The position numbers and the translations under genes are program-made. A DNA stretch of 64,000 bases from Cyanidiococcus yangmingshanensis. Lineage: Eukaryota > Rhodophyta > Bangiophyceae > Cyanidiales > Cyanidiaceae. The notes below the pieces were generated by a model that was not told where the DNA came from, made no database searches, and was given only the letters and a program-made list of their open reading frames with translations. The first letter of the stretch is position 1. Every line of letters starts with the position of its first letter. The DNA is taken from NCBI GenBank assembly GCA_013995675.1, contig VWRR01000005.1:306001-370000 (forward strand). Reading direction: 5' to 3'. Of the stretch, positions 32,211 through 43,564 are shown piece after piece.

Positions 32211-32894
32211 ATGTCTCTTCAAGAGTTCACCGTTCGAGGCGTTATTGATCGAGACGAAGATTGTGAGCGTGTCTTGCGTTGCCTAGCGCATCTTGTCCCG
32301 TCTGCGGGCATCCTTGGGGCATTCTCAGAGCGCGAGCGCAGATATCGTCCAGTGGGTGCATCGAATATGCACGCATCTAATCTCGAGGCCAGGCCGGAGG
32401 TTGTTGTTCGATTTAATTTTTGCAGCCATAGCGTAGGTGATGAGGCTGTAGCTCAAGTGGACATGTATGGTCAAACGGTGCGACGTGCACAAAGCTCGGT
32501 GACCGTTCGTCAGTTGCACCGCACTGTGATCAATGCCTCTGATGCGACTCGTTTTGTAGAGATTTTTCTTCAAGGTACTGACCTTGCGTTCGAATGGGTG
32601 CGTAGGGGGCGTCGCTTCCGATTTCGTGATGGAGTCTTTGCGGATGTATTTCGTCTGGAGTGCGTGCTATCGAACGTTGAGGGTCATATTCGGTCGGAAC
32701 CATTGCCTGACCTCAAATGGGTCGTAGAGCTTCGGTATATACAGCCTCTTGACATAGTTGGGATAGAGAGCATGAAGAGCCTCTCGTCTGCTCTTGCCGA
32801 GAGTCTGCCGAGAAAACTCGCTCTCCTCGCTCCGTATGTTTTCCCTCTACCGAAACTCTCCGACAAAGTGCCAAGAGACGTACATATTTTATAG
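32211..32894 (+). CDS. MED18: Mediator complex subunit 18 (MED18), probable
   Basis: Head-module subunit of Mediator, which links transcription factors to RNA polymerase II. 227 residues from ATG 32211. Resemblance to MED18 is in layout rather than strong identity: an opening beta-strand (EFTVRGVIDRDEDCERVLRCL), a variable middle, then the paired motif FVEIFLQGTDLAFEWVRRG, GRRFRF (compare F..LGY.F.YE...KG..F in MED18), and the closing strand-helix pattern WVVELRYIQP ... LAESLPRKLALLAPYVFPLP. Size fits (plant and animal MED18 are about 210-220 residues). MED18 genes diverge fast, so this is a good but not certain call. Confidence 0.6.
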   Translation: MSLQEFTVRGVIDRDEDCERVLRCLAHLVPSAGILGAFSERERRYRPVGASNMHASNLEARPEVVVRFNFCSHSVGDEAVAQVDMYGQTVRRAQSSVTVRQLHRTVINASDATRFVEIFLQGTDLAFEWVRRGRRFRFRDGVFADVFRLECVLSNVEGHIRSEPLPDLKWVVELRYIQPLDIVGIESMKSLSSALAESLPRKLALLAPYVFPLPKLSDKVPRDVHIL

Positions 32895-33986
32895 TGGGAA
32901 GAGGACCAAAATTTCTCGCAACTACATCACGAGGCGGGGTGCTCCGAGCGGATAATTTTTTGAAAGTGCTCAAGTTGAAGCATTGGATGGGAGGCACTTT
33001 CGCTTTTGTGTCATGGTTTGGATCTTTTGCGATAGACTCTCTCCCGAAACCTGAAACAAAGGCTCCGGGATCAAAAGCGGGTTTTTCGTTGAAGATAATC
33101 ATGATACTCGTAGGTGTTCATCAGGATGCTGGACTTTGTGCCTAAGATTAGTCGTTCGTCCTAATCCGAAATGATCCCAAGACGATGCAGATGCTCTCTG
33201 CGCCGCGTGCGTGTTCTGCTGATCCGCAAGATCCCCGGGGATGAGCTCAATTTTTCAGTGGCGACCACAGCGAGATTTCACGCCTGGGTGGGCTTACAGA
33301 AACTCGAAATGCACCCACCACTCTGAGGGGAGCGCAAGAACCGTTTCATGGCGACGCGATTGAGCACGACGACATTGCAAGAGACCCTCGAGAAAGCTTT
33401 TCTGATGGGCTCGTTCGTCAATCTTGCACGCGCGACCCTGATCACAAGACTCTGCCAACAATCTATATACCATATAGGTTAAGTACCAGTCGTGGAGGGT
33501 TAAGTTTTCTTGTTTCTCGTGAAGAACTTGGAGCAGAGTTCATACAATCTTGTTTGAAAGAGTCAAGTATTTACATCATGCTTGGGATCTTGGGAGGAAA
33601 GTCCCCCAATTCAATCGAACACCGAATCGTGCCCACATGTCCGCCCTCCATTTTGCTTGGTGAGATTGCATCACTATATTCGAGAACTTGTTTGATTCTG
33701 GGACGCGCAACATCAGTTCGCTGTGCTAGACCGCTTTTCTTATCTTCATGCATAGGCCAACCTGCAGGCCAATCGGCATGAGCAAGGTGCGGGCGAGTCC
33801 GTCGTGTTATAACCGAACTTTTGAGGAAGAGACGAGCCAAGAATTCTTCACCTTCAAACGAGGGCCATGACTCCGCGCATGTTCATATTCTGATCGTCGC
33901 GTAACTGGAAAGCAGAAGATAACGAACAAGTGTCCCATCGCGCCTGCAACAGAATCGTAAACTCGCCTTGTCGAATTGCTCTGCGC
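32895..33986. other. Convergent intergenic region, no gene recognised
   Basis: Between the 3' ends of MED18 (+) and TTC1 (-). Short random ORFs only. Confidence 0.4.
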
Positions 33987-34724
33987 TCAACCTTTCGGGG
34001 AATAACTTACCGAAAACGTTCCATCTGAATTTCGTTTCGTTTGGAAGTTCTCCAAGGACATGCCAAAAAGTGAAAGAAAAGAGTTGCCCACCTCTTTGAG
34101 CTTTTCTATTGCTTCCTGCTTCTCACGCTCGTTCGCAGCTGCGGCCTCGCGAGTGAAGCGCTCAGCCTCTGGTCCATATTCAGGTCGGAGTGATGCTAGC
34201 TCATTTGCGTCCTTTGCGGCATCGGCAAACTTTCCCATCCCGGCGTTTGCCCTCATTCGGCGGTGCAAAGCCTTGATTCGCAATTCTGTGCTCCTTTCGG
34301 TCCTATGCTCGCTAGGTATACCATCAAGTAACTCCATAGCAGCGTTCGAGTCCTCGGCTGCAGACCGGAGAAGTTTAGTCCATTCTGATTCAATTGGCGT
34401 TCCTCGAGTGTCTCTATTCTCTCCATCGTTAGAAGCCTCTGTCTTCTCAACTTGCCGCTTCGCGTTTTCAGCGAGTTTCAAGTACGCAGCAGCTCGATTG
34501 CAACGGACGATCGCCTGATCGAGAGGCGGGGCACCCTGCCTCTCAGGCTCTTGAGCGCTCTCTAAGACGGATGCTGCATCTAAAGCGTTGGTGTAACACT
34601 CTATCGCCTCGTAATACTTGCCCTCTCGAAACGCCTCGTTCCCACGGAGGCGCGCTGCAGCGAAATGGTTGCTCGCTGACCTTACCGCATTTTCTGGCGA
34701 AAGATCCGGACTCGCGGCTTGCAT
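33987..34724 (-). CDS. TTC1: TPR protein, TTC1-like co-chaperone
   Basis: Tetratricopeptide-repeat adaptor of the TTC1 group, which bind Hsp70/Hsp90 tails. 245 residues from ATG 34724. The first repeat (ARLRGNEAFREGKYYEAIECYTNAL) is read here as LRGNEAFREGKYYEAIEC plus YTNAL; the second begins IVRCNRAAAYLKLAE with the Asn-Arg pair of TPR clamps; the third spans IKALHRRMRANAGMGKFADA. The C-terminal block GNSFLSLFGMSLENFQTKRN, followed by SDGTFSVSY, is typical of TTC1 (LGLSTENF.I..D...GSYS). A GGTAAGT at the very end resembles a splice donor, but the reading frame ends sensibly without splicing. Confidence 0.87.
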   Translation of the reverse strand: MQAASPDLSPENAVRSASNHFAAARLRGNEAFREGKYYEAIECYTNALDAASVLESAQEPERQGAPPLDQAIVRCNRAAAYLKLAENAKRQVEKTEASNDGENRDTRGTPIESEWTKLLRSAAEDSNAAMELLDGIPSEHRTERSTELRIKALHRRMRANAGMGKFADAAKDANELASLRPEYGPEAERFTREAAAANEREKQEAIEKLKEVGNSFLSLFGMSLENFQTKRNSDGTFSVSYSPKG

Positions 34725-35382
34725 CGTAAAGAAACCAAGTCAACTATCTCCCGAACGAGACTGCAACTGCCTCGAAGGCGACGCTCAAGAGCACTCTCAG
34801 AGACAGTCCAGAGGTGGTGCACACCAATATTTGCAGGGAACGCAAATGAATCCGTTTCGACACAGCCCGTTTTGACTCGTTTTCGAGCGACGCTTCGGCC
34901 GAGAACAAAATAGAATCTTTATAGACAAAATTAACAACCAGCATGCTTTTGCAGCTCGGGACGGTCGTCGATCACCGGCGCTTAGCGAAACAAGCGGCCA
35001 TCGTAAGTTTTCTTGCACGGCTACAAAGCGTTTACCGCTAGAGGCACTCTAGAACAGACTGAGAGCGCAAAGAACTCGAGTGCGCTCACGTTGATAGTGA
35101 CAACTGAAACGCAGACTTGCGAATTTAAAGGTCCGTTCAAGCCATTCCAGACTGGAGCTTGAGCTAGTCGCACAGGTGTGTCGGCGGGCGTCGACAAGGA
35201 GCGTTGCACTCGGGCGAAAACCTTTTTGGCTGAAACTCGAAACCCTACGGTTAGGTTAAGAGCGACTCAAATAAGGGGTGGTGCGCTGGCGCTGGACGTG
35301 CTCAGTGTGAAACAGCAGGAAGCACTGCTTGAGGAGCCGACCGCTCAAGTGACGCATCACCGTTTCGACGCGTCGCGGAGGG
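34725..35382. other. Divergent intergenic region, no gene recognised
   Basis: Between the starts of TTC1 (-) and the ARM-ankyrin gene (+). No gene or element identified. Confidence 0.4.
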
Positions 35383-38300
35383 ATGCCTCAAGCTGAGCAC
35401 TCCCTGACAAACGATAACCAAACGGAAAGTCCAAGTTTCAAGGCCAATGTCTGTGATCCTGAGGCCGCACAGCGGGGATGTGGAGCTAGCGGCGGCTTGA
35501 GTGCGGGGGCTTTGGGCCATCAAGCTGCAGCGCCTATTCCGCTGACCGTTGACCCCAGTTTGGAGAAATGCGAACGACTCGAACTTCATGAGAACACCTG
35601 CTCCTGCATGTGCGACGCACTGGAGAACATGGGCTCCCAGCTAGACAGCTTTGTCTCGATGAACACGGCTGACGTCGTCGCAAAAGTCCGTAGCGCGGCG
35701 AAACGTTTGGCGGCGCGTCTCGATGAAACTGCAGACGAGGAGCGGCTTCGACAGGCATGCTTATCGCTCTGTGACTTATTCGGAGATGGAATTCATCATG
35801 ATTTGATCCAAGCAATACTTGATACAGGCGTAGTACCTCGGGTTGTGCGGATTCTGGAGCCGCTTATCGAGGATGATGTTTGCAACGTTGACCCAGTCCA
35901 CGTCCAGGCTCCAGGTCTGCCTGAATGCGATATGGCATCAACGTCGAATGTGAGGCGCCAAGTAGGACTTGCCTCGGATGACACCGAGTCTGGATCTGTC
36001 TCAGGTGAAGGCAACAATGGTCGAGATGCAGCTTTCAGCGGCCAAAAGAATCACAAGACAATATTGAGGGAAGGAGGCAGATCCACAGACAGAGGCAGAT
36101 CCAACGTTGTTCGAAGACGTTTTCGAAGGAAAGAAGTCTCGCTAGGCCTGCAGTCCGCCGCTTTACAGGTCATCGGTAACATTGCATGCGGGGATGATCG
36201 ACAGACTCAAGTCATTATCGACTGCCCGAACGCTCTGGCTATACTGCGCGCCCTGCTGGCATCACCAGAACCATGCATTCAGAAAGAGTGCTGCTGGATC
36301 ATATCAAACATAACAGAGTCTTCACATCAAGTCCAGGATATTATCAAGGCCGGCGTTCTGGTACCGCTTATCGGCATCTTTGCAGGTGGCCACGAATCAT
36401 GTGACGAAGACGCCGCGTGGGTGCTGTATAATGTGACAGCGAATGGCGACCCTGAGCAGGTGCGATATTTAGCAGATATTGGCGGTATTTCAGCTTTATG
36501 CTCTTTGCTTCTGTCATCTGCGGAACTCGAAGTTGCATGGAAAGGCTGCTCCACAGTCGCTGCTGTCGCGTTACGAGCGCTCACCAATGTACTGATTGCA
36601 CTGCCATCTGAGATGCCTTTTCGTATTGCGAGCGAGTATGGTGTAGAATGCCTAGATTTGCTCGCATACGGAGGCGGTCACACTCCAGTTGATCACGAAC
36701 ATCGACAGAAAGCGAAAGAGCTCCTGGAGAAATTCTTCAAGACGAATAGAGTTGAACAGGCTGACGGTCGGCGTACATCGGAGACCATGCACTCGAGTTC
36801 TAGCAAATCGGCGACATCATCGCCTCCAGTTCGACAAGAGCGACCACCAGCCATCAATGATAATGGAGCGCTTCCCGAAACAAGTGAAAGCGCCGTTAGT
36901 CTGGTCATGCATGAGACTGCTGGAGATTTCGATGAGGCCAAGCTATCGGATAGTAGACACCGTCACGAGATTGATCATCATATCGTGGGCTTGAGCCAGA
37001 CAACAGATGGTGCATGTCAGCATACGCGGTGTGAGCCACGTCGCGCAACACCAGCAATGTTTGAGCTCCCGTTGCCTCTGTGCGAAGTTGATAGTTCCGC
37101 GCAGCACCCTTACTCAAGCATATGCGCCTTCTGCTCTGGTTCAGATCCCCGCTACAATGCTGATGCTGGTGATTTCATGGGCAGTGCACGACGTGAGAAG
37201 AATGTTGCGCTCATGGCGCGTGCAATCAGGATGGATCATCAGCCCTGTCTGCAGCGTATCATTGACTCTCGAATGACTTGGAGTGACGTCGCTCTCGTAC
37301 TCGAAAAACTGATACCCGAAGCAAGCGGTTGTTACGCTGGCTACCAGGGATTACCGAGCTGCACCGCTCTGTTCCCGCACGATACCGCAATGGATGCCTC
37401 CATGCTGCAGAGCTCGATACAACTCTGCCCCTCCAAGAATTTGGATAGTCAGTTTAGCCGAGGTGGCAGCGCCCCAGGCATTGCTGATTCCAGATTACTT
37501 GATTCAGCAGGCGCTGAAGGGAGTCAAATGCCCCTTGTTTATGGTCGCCGCTCAGTGCTGATGCTCGCCGCGCATCTCGGGAGAGTCGAATGCCTGCGGA
37601 TCATTCTTGGGCGACTGCGTCCGACACTCTCGTCAGATTGGATGCCATTTCTATGTTCATCGCTTCTTTCGGGGCCAGCGTTCAAAGGCCATTTAGAGAT
37701 TGTGCGAATGTTGCTGGGTTATCGCCGTTTCTCAGAACTTCCTGAAAGCAAAAAGGTAACAATGGCTCGCAAAGTAGAAAACGAGATGAATGTATTCGAA
37801 CGCGAAACCAGCGAACTGAATGCACTCCATTTGGCTGCCGCGGCAGGACACGCTTCAATATGCGCAGAACTATTGAACGAGTTCCCCGAAGCAGTGAACA
37901 CAACTGACCGCAATGGAACTACTGCGCTGAGCTTTGCTGCTCAGTTTGGCCACGCAGATGCCTGCCGAGTATTGCTGAAGCACGGTGCCGATATTCTAGC
38001 ACTAGATCGCAACGGTCGGACTGCTTTGCATTTCGCATGTTCTCGATCTCGATCGGAGACAGTGCAACTCCTGCTGGAGTATGCGGAGACTGCGTTCAAA
38101 AGTCGCGAGGGTGACGCGTTCCGCAAATGGCTGGATGCACGCACGACTGGCGGCTTGACACCGCTCCATCATGCTATCCAGGGCGGAAATGTGGATTGCG
38201 TGGAGCTATTGATTCGGGCGGGTGCTTGCATCCAAGATCCGCTACCAGACTCATCTGCGAGGAATCCGCTCCTGGTTTTTGCTGCAGAGGCCGATTCTCC

Positions 38301-38934
38301 GGAAATTGCGCAGCTCTTGCTCAAGGCTGGGGCCTCAGTTAAGACTTTTGCGACCATGCGAATCCGTATCGGTGATATTTGCGACCTCCTTGCGTTATCT
38401 GCGCCAGAGGATGCACTGAATGCGGAAATCGAAGACATCTTTACTCCGTTGCATATCGCTGCCAGCAAAGGCAACGTTGAGCTGGTGCAAATGTTGATGA
38501 TAGCAGGCGCTGAGATCAATGTGCGCAGCGTTACGGGCTGGTCGCCATTAGATCTCGCAGTAATGAATGGATTTGAGGCCATCGCGAGTCTCCTTTTGGC
38601 GGCGGGTGCAATTGTGGACCCGAATGTGAAATTCATTCCAAAAGGGAGTCTCGGATCGATATCAACGGGTAAGACGCTCGTTCAGATTGCTGCCATGAGT
38701 CATCGAAAAGAGCTGGTGCGAATGCTAATCGAGCGGCTGCGGACGCAGCGCACAACGGAAGAGCAGGTGTTATCATCTGTGGCTGTTGGGGATATCGCAA
38801 GCGCTGCCACGAGCACCGATATTGGAAGCGTGCATATGTTAGAGCGGCATGGCAACGAGGTCGACACCGCAGACGCGGCGATCACATCAGAGATGTCTGT
38901 GAATAGGCGCGCGACCTACGCCGGAAATCCCTGA
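35383..38934 (+). CDS. Armadillo-ankyrin repeat protein (N-terminal part of a giant locus)
   Basis: 1183 residues from ATG 35383. Residues about 250-410 are three importin-alpha-like ARM repeats: LQSAALQVIGNIACGDD, QTQVIIDCPNAL, IQKECCWIISNITESS, AAWVLYNVTANGDPEQVRYL. The importin-beta-binding start of true importin alpha is missing. After a Ser/acidic linker, about nine ankyrin repeats fill residues 720-1130, for example NALHLAAAAGHASICAELL, TTALSFAAQFGHADACRVLL, GLTPLHHAIQGGNVDCVELL, FTPLHIAASKGNVELVQMLM. I know no standard family with this pairing. The frame stops at UGA 38932-38934. The +1 frame, open from 38903, continues with a charged coiled coil (ESATKKRKESDKD), so this and the next entry are probably one gene. 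A small internal duplication (GRSTDRGRS) lies near 36080. Confidence 0.85.
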   Translation: MPQAEHSLTNDNQTESPSFKANVCDPEAAQRGCGASGGLSAGALGHQAAAPIPLTVDPSLEKCERLELHENTCSCMCDALENMGSQLDSFVSMNTADVVAKVRSAAKRLAARLDETADEERLRQACLSLCDLFGDGIHHDLIQAILDTGVVPRVVRILEPLIEDDVCNVDPVHVQAPGLPECDMASTSNVRRQVGLASDDTESGSVSGEGNNGRDAAFSGQKNHKTILREGGRSTDRGRSNVVRRRFRRKEVSLGLQSAALQVIGNIACGDDRQTQVIIDCPNALAILRALLASPEPCIQKECCWIISNITESSHQVQDIIKAGVLVPLIGIFAGGHESCDEDAAWVLYNVTANGDPEQVRYLADIGGISALCSLLLSSAELEVAWKGCSTVAAVALRALTNVLIALPSEMPFRIASEYGVECLDLLAYGGGHTPVDHEHRQKAKELLEKFFKTNRVEQADGRRTSETMHSSSSKSATSSPPVRQERPPAINDNGALPETSESAVSLVMHETAGDFDEAKLSDSRHRHEIDHHIVGLSQTTDGACQHTRCEPRRATPAMFELPLPLCEVDSSAQHPYSSICAFCSGSDPRYNADAGDFMGSARREKNVALMARAIRMDHQPCLQRIIDSRMTWSDVALVLEKLIPEASGCYAGYQGLPSCTALFPHDTAMDASMLQSSIQLCPSKNLDSQFSRGGSAPGIADSRLLDSAGAEGSQMPLVYGRRSVLMLAAHLGRVECLRIILGRLRPTLSSDWMPFLCSSLLSGPAFKGHLEIVRMLLGYRRFSELPESKKVTMARKVENEMNVFERETSELNALHLAAAAGHASICAELLNEFPEAVNTTDRNGTTALSFAAQFGHADACRVLLKHGADILALDRNGRTALHFACSRSRSETVQLLLEYAETAFKSREGDAFRKWLDARTTGGLTPLHHAIQGGNVDCVELLIRAGACIQDPLPDSSARNPLLVFAAEADSPEIAQLLLKAGASVKTFATMRIRIGDICDLLALSAPEDALNAEIEDIFTPLHIAASKGNVELVQMLMIAGAEINVRSVTGWSPLDLAVMNGFEAIASLLLAAGAIVDPNVKFIPKGSLGSISTGKTLVQIAAMSHRKELVRMLIERLRTQRTTEEQVLSSVAVGDIASAATSTDIGSVHMLERHGNEVDTADAAITSEMSVNRRATYAGNP

Positions 38935-41900
38935 GTCTGCGACGAAAAAACGCAAGGAATCTGACAAGGATATCCAGCGCCAACGAGAGCTTCGCCGCCG
39001 GGAGACAGAGGCAAACGAGGCTCGTGAACGGCTCTTGGAAGCCATTCAGACGCGCTCTTTGACCAAATTGCAGGATGCGATCTGCATCGCCAATCGAGTC
39101 ATCTTGCAACTCGCTGCCGGCTACGTCAAGTCTGGATCAGCGAAACTGGTTGGGCCTGAGATTGGGCTCGGGGCTGAAGTGGAGCGTGCGCGAAGAGTGC
39201 TCGCTGCCTTGCAGGCACAGCAGCGGCGTGCAGCCGCAGACAGGGAACGGATCGCGCTGGAAGCTCGCCAAGAGGCTGCGCATCGACAACTGCTAGAGTC
39301 CATTGGAACGTTTTTCGCCACAGGAGATGTGCGAGTGTTTGACAAGGCTCTTCGTCGAGCGTCCAAAGTTGAACTTGATGATGCCGACAGCGCACTGAGA
39401 AGCGTTTTGGAGCTACGGATGCGACTCTCCAAAATGCAAGATGCTGCTCGTGAGCTTGACGAGTTTCTTCGCGAAGTGGACCGAATGGAAGATTATACCG
39501 CACAGATCACTGGCGACTTGCGAGAAAGGGCAGCCAAAGTGGAACAAGCGGTCGCGCAATTCGTGGAAGCTGAGCGTGGAGGCGGAGAAATGCAGCCCAG
39601 TTCAGCGTGTTCGGGATGTTATTTTGCGCGCGCAGCAGCGCGCTTCGGACGCGGAGACGAGACTTGAAGAAAAGGCCCGACTGCTCGCGGTGCAAAATTC
39701 CAAATGCCAGGAGCTATGTGAACGCATTGATCTGGTGAGCGCTACGTTGAGGCAAGTTCGCGTGACTCAAGGGCCGGTCCAACCTCTCACGGAGGCTGAG
39801 GAATCAATCGAATCACTTGCTGAAGAAATACGTGAGACCTTGAGTGACACGGGCTTGCAGAAAGAGGCAGAAAGTCGCCTGGAGTGTGCTCGGCGAGCAT
39901 TGCAGAAAATCGCCCGTTCAGAGCGGAAACGCCTGCGCTCTGTGGCCACGATCGATGACATCGAGGCCATTGACGAGCTCATTGAATCAGTACAACGCTT
40001 TGGCCTGAATGCGCTCAAACCCGATATCTCAAATGCAATGGCGATCAAGGAACAAAAGATTCAACAAAGGGAAGCGCTTCTTGAATGGGAACAGATTCAA
40101 ACCCAGCATCTCCAGGCAGATCTCAACCATATTTCAGCGTTGCGTTCTCGACTGGAGAAACTTGGGCTGGTGGAGGTCGCCGAGAAGGCACGGCTTTGGG
40201 CGGATCAACTTGCCCGCGAGGAAAGAACACGCCAGTTGTTGGAGTCGACGATCGCTGAAGTCCGCCGAAGTGCAGCTGCAGTTGTTGATCTTGACAACTA
40301 TACATCCATTGCATGCTTTCTAAGCAAGGGTGTCGATATCTGCCTGGAAGAAGATATCCAAAAGTTACGGCGCCTGCGGGAACTGACTGAACGAGCCCGA
40401 CGTTATGATTCCTTATCAGACCTTGTCACGGAGGCTGTGCTGAGCTATGATGCCCTTCAGGGAAAATTCGGCCGACTCCTGGATCGGATGAGCCGAATTT
40501 TAGATGTCTCATCGCTGGGCGATGTGCATTCTATCGCAAAACTTGAATCTGTCTCATCACGGCATGAGATCGAGGCAGAAAATGTCTTCGAGAATGACCC
40601 GGATGAGGTGAACATGTACCTCGCGGCAGCTCGAGTGCTTCGCACGCTTTCTGATCGGATCAAAATGTTCGTAGCGCTCTGTAGAGAAACTTTGCGGCCC
40701 GCGCAAAGCGGCAGTATTGTGCCTTCTCCGACGGAAACCCGAGTGGATGAGTTGCTCGTGTTCATCAATACGTGGCTCGATCTAGCGTCATCACGCAGCG
40801 CTGAATTTTCCGAAAACGCTCGAAAGCTAAGCGAAAAACTAGCATCAGAACAAGCCGCCGCTGCAAATGCCGCTGAAGCCTCGACTGTGCAGCTGACAAG
40901 CTCAGAAGCGGCTGAAACGAATAATCTGGTAGACAGTCAGACGCACGGGTCAGAAGTGTGCACGCAATCGAGCGAGGACGTAACCGAGTTCGAGCGAGAG
41001 TTAGCATCCCAGAAGCGATCCGGGAGGAAAGCTCGGAATCGGCGGCGTAGTGTCTCTACTGCGCAGAGCGGTAACGAGTTTGGCGAAACACCAACACGTA
41101 CCCGATGTTCTAGCGAACCCGATGATTCCCTGACAGAATGCGGAATCCAAGATGACGGTCGAAGCCCTCAGCCGAGCGCAAAAACGAAATCTAGTACTGA
41201 AAAGAAGAGAGGCGCAAAGCAGGGTAAGACTGCTGATGGAAAAGTCTCATCCGTAAGATCGTCTCTAGCAGAGAACTCGCAGACGCCCAGAACGGATAAC
41301 TCCCAAGAGGTGACTCATGAGGAACGCGTGCAGCTCTCAGAGCGAAACTCCGAGACGAATCGGCGGAGACGGCAACAATCGAAGCGTACTGAAACCGTAG
41401 AGTCGGGCCAAAATTGGAATCAGGACTCTGAGCTGCCTGAACAGTTATTGTCACAGCAGGTGCCTGGACGGGATGCAATCGCAACAGATTGTCCTCATTA
41501 CTATATCTGGATGAGAGCGAGCATTGTAGTATGCGGCAAATGTGGCGACGTTCGAGTCTCTCACAATCAGAACTGGTTGGAGCGAGTCAAGAAACGTACA
41601 CAGAAGAAGAAGGAACAGCTCCCGACAGAGTTCATGACCGCCGCAGAACACGCCTTGCTCTCGCGAAGACGTCGTTCCACCTCCCGGACCGAGGACGCTC
41701 ACGCCACAGGCGAAGATTCCTTGCCTATCGTCCAAGATGTCGATTTCGATGGCGGAAATTATGTCGCCCGGGCAGCAACGACGATGCGGAACGATGCTTT
41801 CCAAAATGGATCGCGAATGCCCTCCGAACGGGTGCATCATAACGAATTTTACTGGTCTGTGCCAGCACCGTTCTCCATTGATCAGGCGCATTTGCACGGC

Positions 41901-42617
41901 GGGCAGATGACATCGGAGATCTCCCCAGCCATGTTCGGATCAAGGCTGCCACTTGGTGGAGTAGCGAACACAGCGGAACATCTGGAGATGAACTCGCGGC
42001 CAGGAACCCCAGCTCGCACGGTTTCACCATTTGTGGATTCGTTTTCCTCACCGATTCGTAACGTTTCAGATGGACGATCAGCGCCTCTCTATGCGGAGAT
42101 GATGATGGGGGCGTCGGCTGCTTGCAACACCGTTCCGATAATATCCCCTTCCGGATCACCACGACCTGCTGCGTATCGAGAGACGCTTCCAGTGCCACGG
42201 GGTATGGGAGCCTTCTCAAGCAGCATTCAGGCAGAGTCTAGTGATCTAGCGAGTGGACTCTGGTTACAAACGAACGCGGCCCATGGTGCAAACCACTCAC
42301 CGTTCACGAAGAGCGCACTAGGAACAGGTCAATCGTCTGAGCTGCTGCTGGATCGTGCTGCAACCACGCGCATGCAGTCAGATGAAAGCGCTTTTTTGTT
42401 CGGTACCTCGAATATGTTTAGTCAGCAGAGCTTGTTGACCGGAACAGAGGATGTGGCTCTCTCGTCCTCACCGACCGGAGTGGGAGACTCTGAGTTTGCC
42501 AGCCAGAATTTCGGTTTCAATATCGACGCCATTGTGGATGAGACTCCACAGCCGAAAGGAATGCGAAAAGACTCGTTGCCACCAGGTGATTCAAAAGCAC
42601 AATATCGTATATTCTAA
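38903..42617 (+). CDS. Coiled-coil protein, likely C-terminal continuation of the ARM-ankyrin gene
   Basis: The first part (38903-39667) is a charged coiled coil (RQRELRRRETEANEARERLL, LEARQEAAHRQLLESIG) without a good ATG of its own. The second part lies in the next +1 frame and runs to 42617. The change between them is best placed near 39560-39600, because QRVRDVILRAQQRASDAETR in the second frame is heptad-like while the first frame decays. The following 450 residues are helical. Then come a Ser/Thr/Gln-rich disordered stretch, a Cys/His cluster near 41490-41570 (DCPHYYIWMRASIVVCGKCG, a possible zinc ribbon), and a 300-residue low-complexity tail. No family recognised. Start and frame joins are inferred; a separate gene starting within this stretch is possible but has no obvious ATG. 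Confidence 0.7.
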
Positions 42618-43564
42618 ATATCTGAAGGCATGATTTCTAGGAAAGCGCTTTTTTGCCTGAAGTTCATGAGACATCGAAAGGTCTCCGTTGAGGTAATCCA
42701 GCAAGTAGACCCCTCTGATGAACGAGGTGTGCTCAGTGCAGCATCAAACCATGGGGGAGTGATAGAAGTGTCTTGTAATTTCTTCGTCACAGGACAATAT
42801 TCATCTTATTAAGGCTGCATGACCACCAACCGAAGCAGGCTGATGGCATGCATGAAACTCGCCCCACGGAAACCCGATGTTCCCCTGGGTCAGCCACAAG
42901 AGATGGACGATAGCTAAGCCAGTACTACACGCTGCGATGCGTTGCTGCTTTCGCAATGGATAAATATGGTTTGTTGCAGAGCAAACGCGGGATTCTCCTT
43001 CAAAACCATGCTGAAAATCCGTTTCCGGATTGAGCGCTAGCTAGAAATGCTCATCCACGCTGACCATATTTGCAGTAACATCTCTTTGAAATAAGTCCGG
43101 CGGCAAGATCAACGAAAACATCGAGCGATTTGAGACAGGCTCAGGGCATCGATGTGCTCCTCGTCTGCGCCCGTGCAGACGATGATCACCAGGCAAATGA
43201 AGAAGCACAAAAAAGCAGTCGCAACTAGGTAGCGAAAGCGTCTCGGCGAAAGCCTACCACAGAAGTGAGGATGTATCCAGTTCAAGAACATCAACGAGCT
43301 CGCCGGATCAGGGCGTTAACGTTTCGCCGCATGACCGCCAGTGTCGAACTTTTTGCACTTTGAAATGCTCACCATATGCGGCGGCGATCGACGGGAGGGT
43401 CTTCAAGTTTTGCACATCAAACAGAGTATCCTACTGAAAGGACGAAACCAGAAAGAGAGACAACTCACTCGCTGCGCTTCGGACCCCAAGGTCGCTGACT
43501 CAGCCAAAGATCGGTTAAGATGCACCCACCAGGCAACGAGCAGGTGCTTTGCTCGCCCAGCCAT
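42618..43564. other. Convergent intergenic region with one small ORF
   Basis: Between the coiled-coil locus (+) and the 3' end of selenophosphate synthetase (-). Holds only the small membrane ORF listed separately. Confidence 0.4.
43109..43291 (-). CDS. Possible small single-pass membrane protein
   Basis: ORF of 60 codons from ATG 43291. A basic stretch (RLSPRRFRY) is followed by a strongly hydrophobic segment LVATAFLCFFICLVIIVCTG and an acidic tail (ADEEHID). This positive-inside arrangement looks like a real tail or signal anchor, but the ORF is short, no family is recognised, and it would sit on the same strand as its neighbour, against the window's pattern. Confidence 0.2.
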   Translation of the reverse strand: MFLNWIHPHFCGRLSPRRFRYLVATAFLCFFICLVIIVCTGADEEHIDALSLSQIARCFR

